The notes under the pieces were generated by a model. The model did not search any database, was not told the DNA's origin, and saw only the letters and a list, made by a program, of their open reading frames with translations. Of a stretch of 64,000 nucleotides of DNA, positions 27,544-35,745 are shown one piece after another. The stretch is from Methylomagnum ishizawai (lineage in GTDB: Bacteria > Pseudomonadota > Gammaproteobacteria > Methylococcales > Methylococcaceae): contig NZ_FXAM01000001.1 in assembly GCF_900155475.1 (NCBI RefSeq), forward strand, positions 1,599,501-1,663,500, in the 5' to 3' direction. Position 1 is the stretch's first letter. Every line of letters begins with the position of its first letter. The position numbers and the translations under genes are program-made.

Positions 27544-28119
27544 ATGGCTTCTTCAAACTACGATTGCAGTGTCACCCAGGGTTTCAATTTCAAGAAGGAC
27601 GAGCAGGTGTTGGTCGGCCATGTGGTCGCGCTCACCATCGGCGGCACCACCTTCACTGCCGACATGACCTTGACCGATCCCATCGACAACACCAAGACCG
27701 TGACGGCGGTCGGGGTGATTTCCAATATCAGCTGGGGCGGCGGCTATGCCGAGCCGATCATGCTCTACTTCCAGATCAGCAGCGAGAACAAGAAGGCGGC
27801 CAGCATCCTGATCCATCAGAACATGATGGACACCACCGCCACCATCACCTTCAACGTCTACGACTTCGACCAGAAGGCCAAGACCTATTACAAGGCGTTC
27901 TGGACCAACGACGCCAATATGAATGGGCTGGTCTTGAAGCAGGGCGGCGAGCTGGCGTTCACGGTGGCCGACGACGAGGGCCGTGAAGTGATTTCGCCCA
28001 GGAACTTCGCCATGGGCCTGGGTGTGATGCCCCAGGACACCCAGCAAGCCATACAGATGGCGGTTTCCAACACCGACAAGTTCAGCAAGCAATGGGGCGT
28101 GACGGTGGGCGGCACCTGA
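27544..28119 (+). CDS. Hcp-like tube protein (T6SS), divergent
   Basis: A 191-residue strand-rich protein directly after tssC, where many T6SS loci carry hcp. It opens FNFKKDEQVLVGHVVALTIGG and is predicted to be mostly beta, with a short helix near DTQQAIQMAV. I cannot match it firmly to classical Hcp (about 160 residues), so the tube role is inferred from position, size and beta content. It is followed by strong hairpins, consistent with a product needed in many copies. No signal peptide. Confidence 0.6.
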   Translation: MASSNYDCSVTQGFNFKKDEQVLVGHVVALTIGGTTFTADMTLTDPIDNTKTVTAVGVISNISWGGGYAEPIMLYFQISSENKKAASILIHQNMMDTTATITFNVYDFDQKAKTYYKAFWTNDANMNGLVLKQGGELAFTVADDEGREVISPRNFAMGLGVMPQDTQQAIQMAVSNTDKFSKQWGVTVGGT

Positions 28120-28120
28120 T

Positions 28121-28172
28121 CCGCCGCCGGGAAAGCGGCGGGAATTCCGGGATTTTCCCGGTATTCCCGCCG
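28121..28172 (+). promoter_or_regulatory. Two mutually exclusive hairpins between the Hcp-like gene and tssK
   Basis: Right after the stop codon, CCGCCGC (28121-28127) can pair with GCGGCGG (28135-28141). The overlapping segment from 28136 can instead form a 17-base stem (CGGCGGGAATTCCGGGA with TCCCGGTATTCCCGCCG, one mismatch, loop TTT) ending at 28172. There is no T-run, so rather than a classical terminator it may protect the upstream mRNA or dampen read-through. Confidence 0.5.
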
Positions 28173-28216
28173 ACCCGGCGCATCCCTTCGCGGCTTAACC
28201 GGCTCCACGAAAATAT

Positions 28217-29467
28217 ATGACCACCCGTATTGCGCGTGTGCGCTGGGCCATGGGGCAGACGCTCCTGCCGGGGCATTTGTCCGCCCTGGAGGAATCCCTG
28301 CTGGCCGACGCCGCCACCCGTTTCGGCCTGCAAGGCTTGCCCAACCATGGTCTGGCCGGGTTGCGCTGGAACGAAACCCTGCTGGCCGAAGGCGTGCTGT
28401 CGCTGGAGGCGCTGTGCTTGCTGCTGCCCTCGGGCCTGCTGTTGGAATTGGGCGGCAATGCGCGGGCCGAACCCCTGAACCTCAATGCCGCCGCTGGCAC
28501 CCTGCTGCCGGTCTACCTGCATGTGCGCAACCCGCCCGGAAACCAGGGCGAGCGTGACGACCTCCGCCCGACCGTGGAACGCGACGGCATCGCCTGTTGG
28601 CTCTGGCGCTTGGAGCTTTCCACCGAACAGGAGAACCCCGACACCCGCGAGAGCTTCCGCTTGGCCGACTTCGAGAAACTCCCCGAAGGCTCCTGGCGCT
28701 TGGCGGCCCGGTATATCCCGCCCTTGTTATTGGTCGGCGCGGTGCCATTCCTGGCCGCGGAACTGCGCGAACTCAAAGAAAGGCTGGACGCCTTCTACCA
28801 ACGTTTGACCCAGGATATCGCCGCCATCTACCTCTCCGGCGAGCATTTGATCAACGCCAAGCAATGCCTCAAAAGCGTGCTGCGCTTGCAACGCTTCCTG
28901 GTGAACCTCATGGGCCAGATACCCCGGCACCCCTACGAGGTTTACGAGGAACTGAAGCGGTTTTATATCGACCTCTGTTTCTATCACGAAAACCCGCCGC
29001 AATTCGCCACCGAAGCCTACCGGCACGAGCGGCTGGCCGAGGTTTTCGCACAAATCTTGATTCCTTTGTGTCAGGAATTACAACTGAACCAAAGCCGCTC
29101 GGCCTACCTGCCTTTCGAGCCGAAGGCCGGGGTATTGCAGGTAGCATTGCCGCCCGCGATCCGGGAGGCCCAGGAAACCTATCTCTTGGTGCAAAAAGGC
29201 CGGGTATCGCAGGCGGCGAGCCTCAACGGCATCAAATTGGCTGCGGTATCGCGCATCCCCGTCGTGCATAAATTCTATTTACAGGGCATCTCTTATAAGC
29301 ATATCGAGCGGCCCCCGTTCCAGCATTCCTTCGGTCCCGAGGTGGATATTTACCAATTGGCGGCGGGCGAGGAATGGGACCATGCCTTGCGGGAATTGAC
29401 GGTGGGTTTCTATGCCGATCCGGTCCAAAGCGAAGCGAAATTCTTCCTCTATTGGCGGGCTCACTGA
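28217..29467 (+). CDS. tssK: T6SS baseplate protein TssK
   Basis: TssK links the baseplate to the TssL-TssM membrane complex. The 416-residue protein is a little short for the family (about 440-450). It opens RIARVRWAMGQTLLPGHLSALE, corresponding to the usual W-x-G-M-x-L-x-P-Q-H-F start with a diverged tail. Later conserved parts are ERLDAFYQRLTQDIAA and the C-terminal FYLQGISYKHIERPPFQ with an EWDHALREL strand. Its stop overlaps tssE (TGATG). Confidence 0.88.
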   Translation: MTTRIARVRWAMGQTLLPGHLSALEESLLADAATRFGLQGLPNHGLAGLRWNETLLAEGVLSLEALCLLLPSGLLLELGGNARAEPLNLNAAAGTLLPVYLHVRNPPGNQGERDDLRPTVERDGIACWLWRLELSTEQENPDTRESFRLADFEKLPEGSWRLAARYIPPLLLVGAVPFLAAELRELKERLDAFYQRLTQDIAAIYLSGEHLINAKQCLKSVLRLQRFLVNLMGQIPRHPYEVYEELKRFYIDLCFYHENPPQFATEAYRHERLAEVFAQILIPLCQELQLNQSRSAYLPFEPKAGVLQVALPPAIREAQETYLLVQKGRVSQAASLNGIKLAAVSRIPVVHKFYLQGISYKHIERPPFQHSFGPEVDIYQLAAGEEWDHALRELTVGFYADPVQSEAKFFLYWRAH

Positions 29468-29838
29468 TGGACCTGCTACGAAAGCTGGGAAATAACACGG
29501 CGACGGGGGAACGCGACTTGGTATTGGGTATCGTCGATAACCTAAATCATGTATTGAACAGCAAGCGAGGTTTCAGTTATTTCCTGGAGGATTTCGGTAT
29601 TTCCGATTATAACCACCTGAGTTCACGAGAAGATATTGCGCGGGCCGTCATGCGCGAGGTCCGGGAGAATATCGAAGCCTTCGAACCCAGGATCAAGCTC
29701 GTCGATATCGTGGAAATACCGGACGCTTCGCTGTTCCGGTTGTCGTTCCGCATCAACTGCATCGTGCGGGAAAATTCGCGCTCCTTGAGCATGATTTTCG
29801 ACCCGCGCATAGAACGCTACTGGGTGAACGCGGAATGA
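29467..29838 (+). CDS. tssE: T6SS baseplate protein TssE (gp25-like)
   Basis: A 123-residue protein of the T4 gp25 family, which nucleates the sheath. The start is the ATG at 29467, overlapping the tssK stop. The pattern VLNSKRGFSYFLEDFGISDYN is the gp25 EPR-like region. The canonical Glu-Pro-Arg core is replaced by AFEPRIKLVDI, which keeps EPR. Overlaps the next gene by four bases (ATGA). Confidence 0.9.
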   Translation: MDLLRKLGNNTATGERDLVLGIVDNLNHVLNSKRGFSYFLEDFGISDYNHLSSREDIARAVMREVRENIEAFEPRIKLVDIVEIPDASLFRLSFRINCIVRENSRSLSMIFDPRIERYWVNAE

Positions 29839-31463
29839 GCTTCACCGAAGACCTCGCCATCCAGTTGACCCTGACCATTTCCGGCCAGGGCTATACCATT
29901 CCGCCAGGGCAGGTGAAATCCCTGGAAATTTCCCTGCATAACTATGGTTTCCAGGGCAAGATAAGTTTCGTGGTCTCCGCCGAGCAAAGCAGCGATAGCC
30001 TACTTTCCCCGTTCACCCAACAGGATTTGATCGAAGTGGCCCTGACCGTGGGCACTTATATCAATCCCGAAAATGCCCAAATCCAAACCCTGAGCCTGAC
30101 CGGCTTCGCGACCGACAAGGGTTTCTCCGAACATATCCTCGACCACGTCGATTTGCAGCAAAATCCGGTGCTTTATCGGCATTATCAGCTGTCTTTCGCC
30201 GATCCCGCCCAAGTGTTATGGAAGCAGCATTATCCTTGCGATTTGCTGGTGGATTCGACTTTGCAAACCTTGATCGGCAACCATGCGGGCGAGAAAATCA
30301 GCCTGCAATATAATTGGGATGCGTTGCAAACCCAGTATTCCCTACTGGCTTTATCCTTGGGGCAGGCAGGCAACCCGGCCAGTTTCTACGATTTCATCCT
30401 ATGGCTGGTCAATACCCAGAATGGGGTTTTCAGCTACGACGCCGCTAATAATAGCTATTCCCTCGCCAGCGCCAAAAGCGCGGACGGCACCGCCATCGCC
30501 CTGGATTTCCAAGAAGTCGCCGCCCACCGCCTCGAATTTCCCGCGACTTGGCGTTATCAACCCCAGGTCTTGAACGCCTATTCGGAAAACCCGCAGACCA
30601 AGCCGATCACCAATGCGCAGATGACCAGCCCCATGCGGCATGATTACATCGCCCGTTATCCCATCGCCGCCGATTTGGATTCTAGGGTCACTCTAGAAAC
30701 CGGGCGTTTCATCCAACGCCAGCACGAAGTCGCGGTGTATTACCGGAAATTTCCCTTGCAGGCGAATCCGCCGGGGCAGTGGGTGAAATTCTCGGGGGCG
30801 GGCTGGATTTCCGATTTGTTCGTGAACGGCAATACCTACCGGGTACGGGATTGGTATTTGGAAGCGCGGGCGGCGGAAGAAGAATTGACCCTGGACCATG
30901 GTGCGGCCTATGCCCGCTATACCATCGATTTGAGCCAGCATTTGGAATTGAGCGCCGAAACCTGGGTGAATCTGCCGCCCTTCGTGGCCCCCGTTTATCC
31001 CTTGCTGGTCGAGGGCAAGGTGGTCAGCGATCAAGGCGAAGAGACCGACACCACTTATCAAACCTATCAGGACCAGGATACTTCGGTGACTTATTACGAA
31101 GTCACCATACCTTTATGGAATAACCTGAAAATCCGTGCCCCCTTCGAGCCTAATTTCGCCATGGGCCAGTTTTATTTCCCGCTCTATAAAAACGAGCGGG
31201 TTTTGGTGGGGCTGAACCTGACGACAGCGGTAATCTTGGGCTATTTGGATTGGCGCGATGGCGCGGCCCTGCCCCTCGATACCCAGGGCAACCAATTGGT
31301 CATGGGCCAATCCACCAGCAGCCAAACCAGTTTGCAACATACCTATGTGGATCAAAAGCCGCAGTTCCAAATCCTGCGCACCGACCAAAGCGATACCCAG
31401 CTTTTGCAGATGAGCGAGGGTTGCATCGTGCTGCAAACCCAAGAGCAGGAACAGGGGAACTGA
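29835..31463 (+). CDS. T6SS spike hub protein (VgrG-like, gp27 plus OB part, no needle)
   Basis: A 542-residue protein. Residues about 1-370 have the pattern of a gp27-like hub (FSEHILDHVDLQQNPVLYRH, YQLSFADPAQVLWKQHYPCD, FYDFILWLVNTQNGVFSYD). Residues about 430-475 look like the gp5 OB fold (GQFYFPLYKNERVLVGLNLT, TAVILGYLDWRDG). The C-terminus stops just after the OB fold, without the repetitive beta-prism of a full VgrG, which is encoded by the next gene. It is translationally coupled to tssE. Assignment rests on fold-like patterns and position, since primary similarity to VgrG is low. Confidence 0.65.
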   Translation: MSFTEDLAIQLTLTISGQGYTIPPGQVKSLEISLHNYGFQGKISFVVSAEQSSDSLLSPFTQQDLIEVALTVGTYINPENAQIQTLSLTGFATDKGFSEHILDHVDLQQNPVLYRHYQLSFADPAQVLWKQHYPCDLLVDSTLQTLIGNHAGEKISLQYNWDALQTQYSLLALSLGQAGNPASFYDFILWLVNTQNGVFSYDAANNSYSLASAKSADGTAIALDFQEVAAHRLEFPATWRYQPQVLNAYSENPQTKPITNAQMTSPMRHDYIARYPIAADLDSRVTLETGRFIQRQHEVAVYYRKFPLQANPPGQWVKFSGAGWISDLFVNGNTYRVRDWYLEARAAEEELTLDHGAAYARYTIDLSQHLELSAETWVNLPPFVAPVYPLLVEGKVVSDQGEETDTTYQTYQDQDTSVTYYEVTIPLWNNLKIRAPFEPNFAMGQFYFPLYKNERVLVGLNLTTAVILGYLDWRDGAALPLDTQGNQLVMGQSTSSQTSLQHTYVDQKPQFQILRTDQSDTQLLQMSEGCIVLQTQEQEQGN

Positions 31464-31466
31464 TCC

Positions 31467-32054
31467 ATGGCCTTGGTATGCAAGATCGAACTCAACAAGA
31501 CCTCGGGGATCACCCTGACGGTCACCAATTCCGACGCCAACATCACCCAGACCGCGACCTTCGACGGCACCACCATCACCTTCACCTGCCAGGGTCAGGA
31601 CGCCACCAGCACCATCACCCAGACCACCGACGCCATCACCCTGAAATGCAATACCTTCACCGTCGAGGCCGAGAACATCACCTGTAAATCCAGCCAGGAC
31701 AGCCTCTACCAAGCCCAGGGCAAATTCACCCTGGACAGCACCGATACCGCCACCCTCAAATCCTCGGCGGACATGGGCATCACCGCCAACACCAAGCTGA
31801 GTCTGAGCGGCTCGGAACTCGCCGCTTCGGGCCAGAGCAGTGCGGAACTCACCTCGGCCTCGACCAAGGTCAACGGGGATACCAAGGTGGAGGTGAGCGG
31901 GGCGGAATTGTCGATGTCGGCCCAAGGCAACGCCAGCCTCTCGGGCGCGATGGTCAAGGTGTCCGCCGACACCACCATGGACGTGGAGGGGCTGACCACC
32001 ACCCTCAAGGGCCAAATCACCAATGTCCAGGGCAGCCTGGTCAAGCTGGGGTAG
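31467..32054 (+). CDS. T6SS spike needle protein (separate beta-helix)
   Basis: A 195-residue protein made almost entirely of short alternating strands with Thr/Ser/Val repeats (TQTTDAITLKCNTFTVEAEN, LSLSGSELAASGQSSAELTS, TKVEVSGAELSMSAQGNASL), as expected for the trimeric beta-prism at the VgrG tip. It starts three bases after the hub gene. Together the two genes correspond to one ordinary VgrG. The PAAR-like protein encoded at 38494 could cap its end. Confidence 0.65.
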   Translation: MALVCKIELNKTSGITLTVTNSDANITQTATFDGTTITFTCQGQDATSTITQTTDAITLKCNTFTVEAENITCKSSQDSLYQAQGKFTLDSTDTATLKSSADMGITANTKLSLSGSELAASGQSSAELTSASTKVNGDTKVEVSGAELSMSAQGNASLSGAMVKVSADTTMDVEGLTTTLKGQITNVQGSLVKLG

Positions 32055-32056
32055 CC

Positions 32057-33703
32057 ATGGGTGCCGACGACGCGCTTTACCGGACTTTCCTCGAAGAACT
32101 GCGCGCCCTGGCCGAGTTCCGCCTGGACTACAACCTGGAACATCCCAAGTCCGGGGTGGAGTGGGACGACCCGGACGTGAAACGCTTGATCGAGGCGCTG
32201 GCCTTCTTCGGGGCGCGTTCGCAACTGGTGGCCCTGCGCAATGTGGACGGCACCCGCCGCCGCCTGTACCAGCAATTCTTCCCTTATCTGCTGTCGCCGC
32301 TGTCGTCCATGGCGATGGTCCAGGCCCAGCCCACCGGACAACTGGCCGAGGTGCTGAACCTGCCCGCCGGTTCCGAAATCCTGTTGCAGCCCGAGCGCGG
32401 CGGTTCGGCCATCTTCCGTACCCTGCATCCCTTGCGGGTGTTGCCGCTGCGCTTGGTCCAGATCAAGCAGGAGGCTTTGGACGGGGCCGGGGTCCGGCTG
32501 CTGCTGTCCTTCCAGGCGGCTTTCGCCCTGAACGAAGCGCCGGGACCGCTCCGGCTGCATATCAACTATCTGAACGATTTCGGCATCTCGCTGAAGCTGT
32601 TCGCCTATCTCAAGCACGGCCTCCGGGCCGCGAAACTCCAGTTCGGTGCCTACGATCCCGACCAGCCGGGCGCGGATTGCCCCTTCGCGTTCGGCGTGCC
32701 CCCGGCGGGGCTGGACACCGACGAATGGCGGCATCCCATCGAGGAACTGCGCTATTACTTCCATTTCCCGCAGCAGGAGCTATATCTGGAACTGGAACTG
32801 CCGGAACCGCCCCGGCATTGGACCGGCTTCGCCCTGGCCCTGGATTGCGCCGAGCCCTGGCCGCGCCAACTCCACCTCAACCGGGATGCGTTCCAGTTGT
32901 TCACCGCGCCCATCGTCAACAGCCAACGCGCCTTCGCCCAGCCCATCGTCCACGACGGCACCCAGGAGCGCCACACGATCCGCCATCCCCAGCCCGAGTT
33001 CGGTTTCAGCCTACAACAAGTGTTGGGGGTCTACGAGGTCACGGACCAGGGGATGCGGCCCTTGCGGCCCGGCATCCTGTCCGGGGGCGAGGGTTCGTTC
33101 GAGATCGAGCAGGGACCGCCCCGCGAACAAGGCGACCCTTTGTCGTGGCTGGTCCCGCACCTGCCCAGCGCCTTGGAGCGGCCCCGCACCCTGGCGGTCG
33201 AGGCCTTGTGGCTGCAAACCTGGTACGACCAGGACGCGCCGGGACGCCACGCCCTCCGGCCCTTACGCCGCCAGACCCAGGGGGTGCGATGGGAGTTGCT
33301 GGACAACCCGGTGGTCCACGCCGATAACCGCCGGTTCGACGCCACCGCCGGTTTCCTGCATTTGCTGACCCTGATGCACAAGGATTGCCTCAGCGTCCAG
33401 GACATCCGCGACCTGCTCTCGGCCCTCGGCAGCGTGGAGGCGGGCCGGTTCCAGGGCGTGTTCCGCAGCCTGGAGGACGCCCGGCTCGAAGAGGAACCTT
33501 TGGGGGGACGCGAAGGCCGCATGACCAAACAAATCTACCATCTCCGCTTCAAGGCCCAAGCCGGGGATAGCAGCGAGCTGACCGAAACCTTCGTCGAACA
33601 TGTCGGGCGGGTACTCGACCTGTGGCTGGCCGAAGCGCTGGTGGAAGCGCGGGCCGAACCCCAGGCCGGAACCCACGCCACCGAACAGGGGGACCGCCTA
33701 TGA
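32057..33703 (+). CDS. tssF: T6SS baseplate protein TssF
   Basis: A 548-residue protein, close to the family norm. The opening LYRTFLEELRALAEFRLDYN and the DVKRLIEALAFFGAR stretch match the TssF start. The segments YYFHFPQQELYLELELPE and FGFSLQQVLGVYEVT, and the C-terminal LTLMHKDCLSVQDIRDLLSA, are characteristic. TssF joins TssG and TssE in the baseplate wedge. Two bases separate it from the needle gene, and it overlaps tssL by ATGA. Confidence 0.92.
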   Translation: MGADDALYRTFLEELRALAEFRLDYNLEHPKSGVEWDDPDVKRLIEALAFFGARSQLVALRNVDGTRRRLYQQFFPYLLSPLSSMAMVQAQPTGQLAEVLNLPAGSEILLQPERGGSAIFRTLHPLRVLPLRLVQIKQEALDGAGVRLLLSFQAAFALNEAPGPLRLHINYLNDFGISLKLFAYLKHGLRAAKLQFGAYDPDQPGADCPFAFGVPPAGLDTDEWRHPIEELRYYFHFPQQELYLELELPEPPRHWTGFALALDCAEPWPRQLHLNRDAFQLFTAPIVNSQRAFAQPIVHDGTQERHTIRHPQPEFGFSLQQVLGVYEVTDQGMRPLRPGILSGGEGSFEIEQGPPREQGDPLSWLVPHLPSALERPRTLAVEALWLQTWYDQDAPGRHALRPLRRQTQGVRWELLDNPVVHADNRRFDATAGFLHLLTLMHKDCLSVQDIRDLLSALGSVEAGRFQGVFRSLEDARLEEEPLGGREGRMTKQIYHLRFKAQAGDSSELTETFVEHVGRVLDLWLAEALVEARAEPQAGTHATEQGDRL

Positions 33704-34329
33704 ACCTCGCCTTCTGGGGAATCGTCGCCGATATCAACACGTTGTTGCTGCCCCTGCGGGAAGCGGCCAGCCCCGCCGCCATCGAGAACATCGATCTGGT
33801 GGACTTACGCGCCAAGCTGCGCACCCGGCTGGAACATCTGCGCGCCCTGCTGGCCGAGCGCCATTCCGAGCGCGACGCCTATTTCGCGCTGTTCCCCTTG
33901 GTCGCGCATTACGACGAACTGGTTAAAACCCTGATCCTCGACCTGAACCAATTGCGCTGGCCGCCGATACAACAGGAGCTTTATCAAGTGGCCGACGGGG
34001 GCGATTTGTTCTACGAATCGCTGGACAGCGTGCTTGGCAAGCCGGAAACCCTGCCCTTGGTGTATGAGACCTATTATTTCTGCCTGGAAGACGGCTTCAT
34101 GGGCCGCTACGGGGCCAACCCCGACAAACGCGCCGATTACCGGCAAAGGCTGAAAGAGCGCATCCGTCCCCCCGCCGTGGACGCCCAAGCCCCGCGCTGG
34201 ACCGCGACCCCGCACCAAGCCCCGTTGCGCCTGCCGAATTGGATTTACTACGGCGCGGCGGGCTTGGCGCTGTGGGTGGCCTATGCCTTGCTCAGCACCT
34301 GGGCGCGTTCCTGGAACCCCTGGGGCTGA
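33700..34329 (+). CDS. tssL: T6SS membrane protein TssL (DotU/IcmH type)
   Basis: A 209-residue protein starting at the ATG at 33700 inside the tssF stop. The cytoplasmic DotU domain is clear (YFALFPLVAHYDELVKTLIL, ELYQVADGGDLFYESLDSVL, YYFCLEDGFMGRYG). A single membrane span lies near the C-terminus (IYYGAAGLALWVAYALL). There is no peptidoglycan-binding extension. It forms the trans-envelope complex with TssM and TssJ. Confidence 0.93.
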   Translation: MNLAFWGIVADINTLLLPLREAASPAAIENIDLVDLRAKLRTRLEHLRALLAERHSERDAYFALFPLVAHYDELVKTLILDLNQLRWPPIQQELYQVADGGDLFYESLDSVLGKPETLPLVYETYYFCLEDGFMGRYGANPDKRADYRQRLKERIRPPAVDAQAPRWTATPHQAPLRLPNWIYYGAAGLALWVAYALLSTWARSWNPWG

Positions 34330-34336
34330 GCCCGCC

Positions 34337-34669
34337 ATGGCCGACCGGATCGACGAATTATTCAACCCCGAGCGCCTGCGCCGACATTGGGAAGCGCCGT
34401 CCGCGCCAGTGCCGGAACCCGCCGTCCCGGAGGATCCATCGGTCCCGGTACGGGCGCAATACCAAGCCCTGCTGGATTCACTGGACCAGCGCTATCCGGG
34501 CGCGGCGGCCTTGAGGTTCCCGCTGGAAACCCTGTCCGGCCTGATCGACGCGGCGTTTCCGACGGAAGGCGGTGGTGCCGATCCCAAGCAACGCGGGGCC
34601 ATCGTCGCCGCGCTGGAAAATCTGGAAGAAACCCTCTGGGCCTTGGATGTGGCCAGGGTGCGCCGATGA
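34337..34669 (+). CDS. Small T6SS-cluster protein, unknown
   Basis: A 110-residue acidic protein from the ATG at 34337, seven bases after tssL, whose end overlaps tssG by four bases. It opens MADRIDELFNPERLRRHWE, has a Pro/Val-rich linker, then two predicted helices (ALRFPLETLSGLIDAAF and GAIVAALENLEETLWAL). There is no signal or membrane span. I do not recognise the family. The tight coupling to tssL and tssG suggests a structural or assembly role. Confidence 0.65.
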   Translation: MADRIDELFNPERLRRHWEAPSAPVPEPAVPEDPSVPVRAQYQALLDSLDQRYPGAAALRFPLETLSGLIDAAFPTEGGGADPKQRGAIVAALENLEETLWALDVARVRR

Positions 34670-35520
34670 CGCCGCAGGAAGCCCTGATCGCCCGGAAAAT
34701 CCGGCGCTTCGATCCGGTCTGCCTGGTGCGCAGCCTGATGCACCTGGGCTATGCCTTCGAGGATATTTGGTTCCGCAGCCATTACGGCACCTGCTCGCAA
34801 GACTCGCTGGTGGAGGCCATCGAATTCCGCCACGAGCCCCGCCGGGCCATCGTGACCTTGAACCTGGGGCTCCTGGGCGGGCAGAGCATCCTGCCGAGCT
34901 ATATGTTCAAGCAGGTGCATAGTGACCAGATCGAAGCCCAGCGCTTCACGGAATTCCTGTGGTTCTTCGACGACCGCCTACTGCGCCGCTATCTGCTCGC
35001 CATCTATCCCGAGATGGACACCGGGCTCTACCAGGATTGGGAAGCCCGCAAGCGCGGCGGCGTGTTCAGCCTCAGGCTGGAATCGGTCGCTACCCTGCAT
35101 TGGCTGGCGCAACAGGTGTTCCCGGAATTGCAGGTGCGGGTCGAGAAAGCCGCCCTGACCCGCGATATCGAGTTGGACCCGCCGGTCCTGGGCAAGACCC
35201 AACTCGGCTATCAAGCGGTGTTCGGCAAGCGGGTGAAGTTACCGGTGCCGGGCCACAAGATCACCTTGATCGCCGAGGAGGACGAATTCGCCTCCGGCCA
35301 GCCCTGGCCGCAGGAGATCGAACGCCGCCTGGACGCGCTGATTTTCCCGTTGCTGCGGGTGGTGGGGGTCGACCTGGAGGTCTGGCTGGTGATCCGCGCC
35401 CAACGCGGCTGGCTGCGCCTGGAACAGCAAAGCTACCTGGGCTACGAAGGCATGCTGGGCGGCAAGCCGGGTTTCCGCCGTATCCGCATCTTCGCAGGGC
35501 ATTTGTTCGATTGGCATTGA
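34666..35520 (+). CDS. tssG: T6SS baseplate protein TssG
   Basis: A 284-residue protein, slightly shorter than usual. The start is the ATG at 34666 overlapping the previous stop. Family features are VEAIEFRHEPRRAIVTLNLG, LLGGQSILPSYMF, FLWFFDDRLLRRYLLAIYP and the C-terminal FPLLRVVGVDLEVWLVI with GMLGGKPG. It completes the TssE-F-G wedge. Confidence 0.9.
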   Translation: MTPQEALIARKIRRFDPVCLVRSLMHLGYAFEDIWFRSHYGTCSQDSLVEAIEFRHEPRRAIVTLNLGLLGGQSILPSYMFKQVHSDQIEAQRFTEFLWFFDDRLLRRYLLAIYPEMDTGLYQDWEARKRGGVFSLRLESVATLHWLAQQVFPELQVRVEKAALTRDIELDPPVLGKTQLGYQAVFGKRVKLPVPGHKITLIAEEDEFASGQPWPQEIERRLDALIFPLLRVVGVDLEVWLVIRAQRGWLRLEQQSYLGYEGMLGGKPGFRRIRIFAGHLFDWH

Positions 35521-35745
35521 GGGGCTTGGTGGCCCGTCACTCGTGGTGGGGCGGGTCGCGACCCGCCGGATGGGATGGCGAACCGGAATTGGTGGGTTAC
35601 GCTACCGCTAACCCGCCCTACGGCAATCCCGTTCCGCAAGGCTGACAAAACACTAGGTTGATATTCAAACCGATGTTTCAACCCGCGCTTTTTCTTTATA
35701 TGCGATTGCGCTACCCACGATAACAACGTATTCCCGGAGGCAAAA
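35521..35745. repeat. Intergenic repeats before the PLC gene
   Basis: Contains the palindrome GGCGGGTCGCGACCCGCC (about 35569-35586) and the inverted pair GGTGGGTTACGCTACCGCTA / ACCCGCC (about 35591-35619), a type of element dispersed in many bacterial genomes. GGAGG at 35736-35740 is the ribosome site of the PLC gene. Confidence 0.5.
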
